Below, piece by piece: positions 14,133 to 18,066 of a stretch of DNA of 18,066 nt. The first letter of the stretch is position 1. Each line of letters starts with the position of its first letter. The DNA is from an uncultured Lachnospiraceae bacterium (GTDB lineage: Bacteria > Bacillota > Clostridia > Lachnospirales > Lachnospiraceae): the NCBI GenBank assembly GCA_934402515.1, contig CAKRTZ010000045.1, positions 1 to 18,066 on the forward strand. Direction: 5' to 3'. A program made the position numbers and the translations under genes. The notes under the pieces were generated by a model. That model did no database searches, had not been told where the DNA came from, and saw only the letters and a list, made by a program, of their open reading frames with translations.

Positions 14133-14687
14133 TTAGTTATCGTGAAAATTTTTATTTTGTCTGCGTCGTTCTTCCAGAACTGACACCCCTGTCATAATTA
14201 AAATGCCCAGTAAAGCGCCTCCACCGTCAATGCAAACATCCGTCACCTGCCCGCTGCGTCCCTCCACAAAAAGCTGATGGAATTCATCGGTGGCTGCATA
14301 GAGTACACAGAGTATCTCTGCCAGCAGGATACGCAGCGGAAGAGAAGTTCTCCAATGGAATCCTTTGGCGGTTTCCGGGGTTGACGAAATGCGGTAGGTA
14401 TTGAGATGCGCCATGCAAAGTATGCCTAGGAGCGCATACTCCGAGGCATGGGCACATTTCCGCAGGGGCTTTTCCAGCCAGATGGAGATTTCCATAATTT
14501 TCTGTTTCGTCCAGCCCAGGTGCAACACCCGGTTCTGCAGGAACGCCAGTTTTTCCGAAAGACTGCTGCTGAGTCCGCCGGATTTGGTGGCATCCTGGGC
14601 AGAAAACCAGAAAATTACTGCCATCCAGAGGAGGAGCAGAATCAGGGTAATCAGCCGCGCTCTGGATTTACCCTCGTCGGTTTTCAT
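14133..14687 (-). CDS. VanZ-like family membrane protein
   Basis: A 184-residue integral membrane protein with about four helices (11-29, 81-97, 118-133, 155-171). The VanZ-family motifs FSAQ (28-31), RKCAHASEY (76-84) and DEFHQLFVEGR (134-144), followed by TDVCIDGGGALLG, are all visible. VanZ of Tn1546 gives low-level teicoplanin resistance, but chromosomal homologues are common and their role is unknown; resistance should not be assumed here. The start is the ATG at 14687, overlapping the prmA stop in an ATGA junction; a GTG at 14717 is an alternative. Confidence 0.85.
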   Translation of the reverse strand: MKTDEGKSRARLITLILLLLWMAVIFWFSAQDATKSGGLSSSLSEKLAFLQNRVLHLGWTKQKIMEISIWLEKPLRKCAHASEYALLGILCMAHLNTYRISSTPETAKGFHWRTSLPLRILLAEILCVLYAATDEFHQLFVEGRSGQVTDVCIDGGGALLGILIMTGVSVLEERRRQNKNFHDN

Positions 14688-15673
14688 AAAGGTTTCCGGG
14701 CTGTGACATTCACCCACTCGCCCTGGTAAGTCACTTCCACCAACTCCAGTCCGGCATTCTTCACCGCCTCTACCACAACGGGCTCTTTGTCATTGATGAT
14801 ACCGGAGGTAATGTAAACACCGCCGGGTTTTAACTGGTTCACAATGACCGGTGTGAGAGGCACCAGGACATCTGCTAGGATATTGGCAACCACGATGTCG
14901 TAACAGCCAAAGCCCACTTTTTTCTGCACTTCTTCATCCGTGATAATATTGCCGATCATCATCTGGAAAGCCGCAGGATCGATGCCGTTGGCCTCCATAT
15001 TTTCTCTTACTGCATCCACAGCGCAGGGGTCAAGGTCGGTTCCCACACAGTGTTTCGCACCGTACATAATCGCCAGAATGGCGAGAATCCCACTTCCGGT
15101 TCCCACATCCAAAAGTTCCGTCTCCGGTGTCACATATTTTTTGATCTGGCGGATGCAAAGCTGGGTCGTCTCATGCATGCCCGTGCCGAAAGCGGTGCCG
15201 GGATCGATGTGGAGAATCTTTTTGCCTGCATCCTCCGGTTTTACCTCTTCCCAGGAGGGAATGACCAGGAGGTCGTCGATATAAAACTGATGAAAAAACT
15301 GTTTCCAGTTATTGATCCAGTCAATGTCCTCGGTTTCGTCTACAACCACGCTGCCCTCGCCGATATCCATAAACTGGCGCAAATTCTCCAGTTCTGCATT
15401 CACGCGGTCTAAAATATCCCGGGCTGAAACCAGTTCATCTCCCAGTTTCAGAGAACCGTCTTCTGTCTCTTCCACAAAGAAACTCAGGTAGGCAATGCCA
15501 TCGTCAGCGGGTCCGTCTGGCAGGATGTCCACAAACATCTGCTCCTTTTCCCATGCAGTGAGGGGGATCTTGTCCTCAATCTGTGCGCCTTCCAATCCAA
15601 TATCATAGAGGGTACTGATAATAATATCCTCTGCATCTGTTATTGTTTTTATGCGAAACTTCGTCCATTTCAT
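14684..15673 (-). CDS. prmA: Ribosomal protein L11 methyltransferase PrmA
   Basis: A 329-residue SAM-dependent enzyme that methylates ribosomal protein L11. Key motifs are IDPGTAFGTGMHETT (156-170), the SAM loop LLDVGTGSGIL (187-197), GTDLDP (211-216) and VVANILADVL (261-270). The N-terminal 100 residues form the L11-recognition domain. The start is placed at ATG 15673 because GGAAAGGAAA precedes it; an ATG six codons upstream has no site. It is the first gene of the prmA-vanZ-rsmE-nifS-thiI operon and overlaps the VanZ-like gene by 4 nt. Confidence 0.95.
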   Translation of the reverse strand: MKWTKFRIKTITDAEDIIISTLYDIGLEGAQIEDKIPLTAWEKEQMFVDILPDGPADDGIAYLSFFVEETEDGSLKLGDELVSARDILDRVNAELENLRQFMDIGEGSVVVDETEDIDWINNWKQFFHQFYIDDLLVIPSWEEVKPEDAGKKILHIDPGTAFGTGMHETTQLCIRQIKKYVTPETELLDVGTGSGILAILAIMYGAKHCVGTDLDPCAVDAVRENMEANGIDPAAFQMMIGNIITDEEVQKKVGFGCYDIVVANILADVLVPLTPVIVNQLKPGGVYITSGIINDKEPVVVEAVKNAGLELVEVTYQGEWVNVTARKPL

Positions 15674-15728
15674 GGCAGATTTCCTTTCCATCTATCTGTT
15701 ACTGCTGTTTGAACTATATGCCGGTATT

Positions 15729-15757
15729 ACTATAGCACAAAATAATTGCGGTGTCGA
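15729..15757 (-). promoter_or_regulatory. Promoter of prmA operon
   Basis: TCGACA (15757-15752) and TATAGT (15734-15729) are separated by 17 bp on the minus strand, with an expected start near 15722 and a leader of about 50 nt. Confidence 0.75.
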
Positions 15758-15784
15758 ATGGTGGCCTACGGCTGGGCTTTGTTT

Positions 15785-15907
15785 TTACTGGTAACCTAAA
15801 GATGTCCGACTCCAAAAAGGACACCGAACAGAATCAACAAATAGTTCCGCATGGTAATGCCATTTAGCCAAAACAGGCATCCCGCCAATGATGGATATGC
15901 TGCTCAT
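15785..15907 (-). CDS. Possible 40-residue peptide gene, unknown
   Basis: An ATG at 15907 has a good GGAGG site nine bases upstream and opens a 40-codon frame (MSSISIIGGMPVLAKWHYHAE at the start). The product resembles nothing I recognise. The next frame of the same strand encodes a markedly hydrophobic stretch ending MRNYLLILFGVLFGVGHL (stop at 15796), which looks more like a natural membrane peptide. The locus may be a small gene damaged by a frameshift near the run GGCGGGATG, or may not be coding at all. A TTGATT...TATATT pair near 15979-16005 could be a promoter, but its spacing is only 15 bp. Confidence 0.3.
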   Translation of the reverse strand: MSSISIIGGMPVLAKWHYHAELFVDSVRCPFWSRTSLGYQ

Positions 15908-16483
15908 TTTCTGTTTCCTCCGCAGCGTTAGTCCCCGCCGAAATGTTCTGATTTTTATTTCGTGCGTTTTGATGTACAATATAACTTTTTTACATGGGAA
16001 TCAATGTGTTTTTTTGCATTAAAGTGTAGATATCAAAATACGTTTCTCGCATCGACAGTCATTGGAATATCACCTTTCCTAAAATTGATGCCAAACCCAT
16101 AAACCACAGCTTTCTATGCCCCTTATAGGTACCTTAACACCTTGTAAGTTGAGGAGCTACCTATAAGGAAGTTCATTTAACAGCTCTTATATGTCTATAA
16201 AAAGGCTTTTGAACCTCCATTGTCCTTTTTTCCGGTAGATTTCACCCATAAGGACAAGTTTTTGACAAGTACTATAGGTTGAAGTTGCGCCATGCCTCTG
16301 AAATTCTACCTATAAAACATATCTTTTACCACTGCTTATAGGTTGCAGCTCAAAATTATGTAAATCAACGGCTTATGATTTGACTGGTTCTGCAGGCTGG
16401 AATTTGTATTTTTTACTAACACTTCGATAATGCTGGAGCCACACAAATACAGTAGTTCTTGCTGAACCGTTTTACAATTTTTC
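15908..16483. other. Long region without genes
   Basis: This 576-bp stretch is AT-rich and shows no open frame with a ribosome binding site. Its only clear content is the phased 9-bp motif array at 16095-16343 and an 8-bp inverted repeat, TTGTCCTT (16220-16227) with AAGGACAA (16250-16257). I saw no transposase remnant that I could name. Confidence 0.6.
16095..16343. repeat. Phased array of a 9-bp motif in alternating orientation (64-bp period)
   Basis: Eight copies of ACC(T/C)ATAAG or its complement CTTATAGGT start at 16095(+), 16122(-), 16159(+), 16186(-), 16244(+), 16271(-), 16308(+) and 16335(-). Steps are 27, 37, 27, 58, 27, 37 and 27 bp. Each plus/minus pair frames an 18-bp interior, giving four 36-bp inverted elements separated by 28, 49 and 28 bp. 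Interiors are not conserved except for a central run of Ts; the separators are unrelated to one another. Copies at 16122 and 16159 extend to a perfect 11-bp inverted repeat (16121-16131 with 16158-16168). The variants are 16095 and 16244 (C for T), 16186 (one change) and 16271 (one change). Confidence 0.8.
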
Positions 16484-16512
16484 TTGCGTCAGCTCATAAG
16501 ATATGTTATATT
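16484..16512 (+). promoter_or_regulatory. Promoter of the putative antitoxin RNA
   Basis: TTGCGT (16484-16489) and TATATT (16507-16512) are separated by 17 bp on the plus strand. The expected start is near 16519. It drives towards, and converges with, the toxin gene. Confidence 0.7.
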
Positions 16513-16525
16513 ATGCGTAGAAAGA

Positions 16526-16551
16526 GGGAAAGCCAGAGAAGCGGCTTACCC
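16526..16551 (+). repeat. 5' hairpin repeat, antitoxin RNA copy
   Basis: GGGAAAGCC-AGAGAAGC-GGCTTACCC is a near-palindrome with one A-A mismatch. It is the partner of the inverted copy at 16759-16787. Confidence 0.6.
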
Positions 16552-16583
16552 CGAACACTATAGCATCAACCTTTTATAAGGTC

Positions 16584-16612
16584 AGCCGTCATTATTCGCA
16601 GTAATGGCGGCT
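16584..16612. terminator. Shared hairpin at the convergent ends of toxin and antitoxin RNAs
   Basis: AGCCGTCATTA pairs with TAATGGCGGCT (11 bp, one G-U pair, 7-nt loop), then AATTTCGTTTT on the plus strand. It ends the antitoxin RNA. On the minus strand the same hairpin begins at the toxin stop codon but lacks a T tract, so its use as a terminator for the toxin mRNA is uncertain. Confidence 0.65.
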
Positions 16613-16706
16613 AATTTCGTTTTCCCCTGAAAATTGTGCAGCACAATCCAACAAGGGCACAAATGAATATTCCAATCTGAATTAAGTCAGAGTATGTAAC
16701 ATACAT
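16611..16706 (-). CDS. Small hydrophobic type I toxin-like peptide (holin-like toxin family)
   Basis: A 31-residue peptide, MYVTYSDLIQIGIFICALVG (1-20) followed by LCCTIFRGKRN. It has one membrane helix (about 8-25) and a basic tail, the layout of putative holin-like and other type I toxins of Firmicutes. AGGAGGG lies nine bases before the ATG at 16706; longer in-frame starts have no such site. Its mRNA would start near 16789 and runs into a convergent RNA that overlaps the 3' end. Such peptides insert in the membrane and depolarise it when over-produced; that is family knowledge, not shown here. I recognise the type, not an exact gene name. Confidence 0.75.
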   Translation of the reverse strand: MYVTYSDLIQIGIFICALVGLCCTIFRGKRN

Positions 16707-16714
16707 TGGCAACG

Positions 16715-16749
16715 CCCTCCTTTCTTTCGTCTGGAGGGTCAGCCCCTCC
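16715..16749 (-). promoter_or_regulatory. Mutually exclusive hairpins masking or freeing the toxin Shine-Dalgarno
   Basis: On the minus strand GGAGGG (16749-16744), CCCTCC (16738-16733) and a second GGAGGG (16720-16715, the ribosome binding site) occur in a row. The middle block can pair with the first (5-nt loop), leaving the site free, or with the third (12-nt loop), hiding it. This would allow translation control of the toxin by folding or by the antitoxin RNA (inference). Confidence 0.5.
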
Positions 16750-16758
16750 GATAAGTGA

Positions 16759-16787
16759 GGGTAAGCCGCCTGGCTCTCTGGTTTCCC
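16759..16787 (-). repeat. 5' hairpin repeat, toxin mRNA copy
   Basis: The first bases of the predicted toxin mRNA, GGGAAACCAGAGAGCC then AGGCGGCTTACCC, closely match the antitoxin RNA hairpin at 16526-16551 in inverted orientation. Both RNAs thus begin with nearly the same self-complementary segment and can pair with each other through it. Confidence 0.6.
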
Positions 16788-16795
16788 ATGTATGA

Positions 16796-16825
16796 AGTAT
16801 ATCATAGCTTAACTTTGTCGTACAA
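16796..16825 (-). promoter_or_regulatory. Promoter of the toxin gene
   Basis: TTGTAC (16825-16820) and TATACT (16801-16796) are separated by 18 bp on the minus strand, giving a start near 16789 and a leader of about 83 nt before the toxin ATG. Confidence 0.65.
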
Positions 16826-16956
16826 TCATAAGATGGGTAACTGCTGTGATTTGTCTCCTTTGGATATAGGCTTATATGCAAAGGCACAGGGCGCTCCTTA
16901 TTTCGATGACGGCACAAGAGAACATGAGAATTGTTCCGATGGCCTGAGGTAACAAA

Positions 16957-17000
16957 AGGCAGAGACTGATTTACTTTACCTTTAAAATCAGTCTCTGCCT
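16957..17000. terminator. Bidirectional terminator after the DUF1622 gene
   Basis: A perfect 15-bp stem (16958-16972 with 16985-16999) around a 12-nt loop is flanked by TTTTGTT on the minus strand and by TGTATTTTTTATTTTT on the plus strand. It ends the DUF1622 transcript on the minus strand. Nothing with a plausible ribosome binding site ends here on the plus strand. Confidence 0.85.
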
Positions 17001-17013
17001 GTATTTTTTATTT

Positions 17014-17343
17014 TTATGAATGATTCTTCTCTTCCTTGATCTCCCAGTGAATCAGGAATGTCAGGGCTGCACGAAGTCCAATGATCCCGGCTACGGTAAT
17101 GATTTCTTTCCAGTCTCTGACAATTACTGTCTTGAGTATCTCACTGCACAGCTTAAATTCCAGCCCCACTGCAAGCCCCTGGGCCAGGGCAATCTTCATC
17201 TCCGACACCCGGCGCACATAATTATAAACACCTTTCATTCCGGATAAAATGATGACAAGCACCCCGACAAATTCGAAGAAGAGTATTGCCACTTGGACAA
17301 TATTCTTCATCACATTTTCCAGAAATTCAATCACGATTTCCAT
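17014..17343 (-). CDS. DUF1622 family membrane protein
   Basis: A 109-residue inner-membrane protein matching DUF1622: a first helix (about 13-37, IVQVAILFFEFVGVLVIILSG), the conserved cytoplasmic stretch QGLAVGLEFKLCSEILKTVI (55-74) and a second helix (about 80-97). The function of the family is unknown. It has its own promoter (17376-17404), a GTGGGGG site before the ATG at 17343 and a strong terminator, so it is monocistronic. A tandem 11-bp repeat lies just upstream of the promoter and may bind a regulator. Confidence 0.88.
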   Translation of the reverse strand: MEIVIEFLENVMKNIVQVAILFFEFVGVLVIILSGMKGVYNYVRRVSEMKIALAQGLAVGLEFKLCSEILKTVIVRDWKEIITVAGIIGLRAALTFLIHWEIKEEKNHS

Positions 17344-17375
17344 GGATAGCCCCCACTTTTCGTATACCTTTGTTC

Positions 17376-17404
17376 ATTGTATCGTATCCCCAAAGGCTGT
17401 GCAA
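17376..17404 (-). promoter_or_regulatory. Promoter of DUF1622 gene
   Basis: TTGCAC (17404-17399) and TACAAT (17381-17376) with a 17-bp spacer on the minus strand; expected start near 17369, about 26 nt before the ATG. Confidence 0.8.
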
Positions 17405-17418
17405 GGTGTATCTTTCTC

Positions 17419-17440
17419 TTTTTGTCAGATTTTTGTCAGA
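17419..17440 (-). repeat. Perfect 11-bp tandem repeat upstream of DUF1622 promoter
   Basis: TCTGACAAAAA occurs twice in a row on the minus strand, and a partial third copy (GCAAAA, 17446-17441) precedes them. The repeat sits 15 bp upstream of the -35 box with a period of about one helical turn, so a regulator could bind both copies on the same face. Confidence 0.7.
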
Positions 17441-17481
17441 TTTTGCGTTAATCTATGGGGTAGCTAAATTTTTCAAGACTA

Positions 17482-18066
17482 TTAATAATAACTATCAATA
17501 TGGCATCCTGTTATCTGACAACCATAGCTGTTTCGCATGGGTCTCAATGTCAGTTCAATTCTCCCTTCATCAGAAGAGTAAGCCGCCACACAAAATTTCC
17601 ATTCTCCGTCCTCTTCGTAGAAATTTTCAAAACTTGAACCTGCTTCATACCCTATTTCTCCCATATAAGTAATAATATCGCCATTCGTATAATAGATACC
17701 TAAAGACCCATTCCCAAAATCTGAACTATCCGGCAACAGCGATGCAAGGTCATACTCTCTTCCTATTAACTCCTTCAGCATAGTCTCCGCCTCCGAAGCA
17801 CTTATCTGGTAACAGTCATAATAGTCCATAACCCCCAGGTATTTCCCGGTTCCATAATATACATCCCATAAAAGCCCTTCTACGCCTATTCCATCCTGAA
17901 TCTGCCACGCAGTATAGTCCAAACTTGCGTATCCATTCGTATCCAACTGCCCGTATATTCCATAGGCAACCTTTGTGAGAAACTCCTGCTCTTCGGTGGT
18001 AAATTCCAAAGCATCCGGCTTGGCATAGATTCCATAATACTGCTTATCCAATACTTCTGTTTTCAG
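17482..18066 (-). CDS. Unrecognised protein, 3' part only (cut by window edge)
   Basis: The frame is open from the stop codon at 17482 to the end of the window, giving at least 194 residues; the true start lies outside. A TTG at 18051 is in frame but has no ribosome binding site, so I treat the gene as 5'-truncated. The visible part is acidic and rich in Tyr, Gly and Asp, has no membrane helix and contains ASEAETMLKELIGREYDL and EEDGEWKFCVAAYSSDEGRIELTLRPM, which suggests a beta-rich secreted or lipoprotein-type domain. I do not recognise a family. Its AT-rich 3' flank before the DUF1622 promoter shows no clear terminator. Confidence 0.65.
   Translation of the reverse strand: MKTEVLDKQYYGIYAKPDALEFTTEEQEFLTKVAYGIYGQLDTNGYASLDYTAWQIQDGIGVEGLLWDVYYGTGKYLGVMDYYDCYQISASEAETMLKELIGREYDLASLLPDSSDFGNGSLGIYYTNGDIITYMGEIGYEAGSSFENFYEEDGEWKFCVAAYSSDEGRIELTLRPMRNSYGCQITGCHIDSYY

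Larger units (their letters stand above)
16519..16626 (+). ncRNA. Putative antitoxin RNA of a type I toxin-antitoxin system
   Basis: A non-coding transcript of about 105 nt is predicted from the promoter at 16484-16512 to the terminator stem at 16584-16612. Its 5' part folds as a hairpin (GGGAAAGCC with GGCTTACCC, 16526-16551). A sequence very similar to this hairpin is found at the 5' end of the oppositely transcribed toxin mRNA. Its 3' part is complementary to the end of the toxin reading frame and beyond, so it can pair with the toxin mRNA. Both ends are inferred from promoter and terminator signals, not from transcript data. Confidence 0.6.

Noticed and set aside
14133..14687. Glycopeptide resistance gene vanZ
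   Set aside because: Family motifs match, but chromosomal VanZ-like proteins are common and no van cluster genes are nearby, so a resistance call is not supported.
16262..16267. TTGACA as a promoter -35 box inside the array
   Set aside because: No -10-like hexamer is found at 16 to 19 bp downstream.
16095..16343. CRISPR array
   Set aside because: The 36-bp element and 28-bp spacing look CRISPR-like, but only the 9-bp ends are conserved, the 18-bp interiors differ between copies, one spacer is 49 bp, and no cas gene is in the window.
16833..16952. 39-residue plus-strand reading frame
   Set aside because: No ribosome binding site, it overlaps the toxin promoter region, and the product matches nothing I know.

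Overview
The window looks like a chromosomal segment of a low-to-mid-GC Clostridia species, most likely family Lachnospiraceae. I infer this from the type III glutamine synthetase, the strict ireB-ruvX-DUF1292 order, the HPr-like small protein beside mtaB, the clean AGGAGG-type ribosome binding sites and several TTG starts. The genus cannot be fixed from the sequence alone. Nearly everything is coded on the minus strand, so the biological reading direction is from right to left.

Right to centre (about 15.76 kb to 8.7 kb): an operon starting at a good promoter near 15.74 kb carries prmA, a VanZ-like membrane protein, rsmE, a NifS-type cysteine desulfurase and thiI (ribosomal protein and rRNA methylation, then tRNA thiolation). 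A single plus-strand gene, a HPr-like protein without the phosphorylatable histidine, sits between thiI and mtaB with its own promoter and terminator. mtaB (tRNA ms2t6A synthesis) follows on the minus strand. Next is a long conserved operon: ireB, ruvX, DUF1292, RNase J, a YlbF-family protein, a MltG-like protein without its catalytic domain, a TrmR-like methyltransferase and a U32 (TrhP-like) protein. This matches the Bacillus subtilis yrzL-yrrK-yrzB-yrrL-yrrM-yrrN/O neighbourhood with RNase J and YlbF inserted. RNA maturation and translation quality is a recurring theme: RNase J, YlbF, MtaB, ThiI, TrmR, TrhP, RsmE and PrmA.

Left end (0 to 3.45 kb): a type III glutamine synthetase gene has a leader of about 220 nt containing a strong intrinsic terminator upstream of the start codon, which suggests transcription attenuation. 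It is followed by a tRNA-Gln(CUG) gene with its own consensus promoter and terminator, and then an acyl-ACP thioesterase.

Right end (15.7 to 18.07 kb): this is accessory, low-coding DNA. It holds a 250-bp array of a 9-bp motif in alternating orientation with a strict 27/37-bp spacing (64-bp period). Next to it is what looks like a complete type I toxin-antitoxin module: a 31-residue hydrophobic peptide and a convergent RNA of about 105 nt sharing a terminator hairpin, with matching 5' hairpins on both RNAs and a possible Shine-Dalgarno switch in the toxin leader. A DUF1622 membrane protein and the 3' part of an unrecognised gene complete the window. The phased array and the toxin-antitoxin RNA architecture are the most unusual signals.
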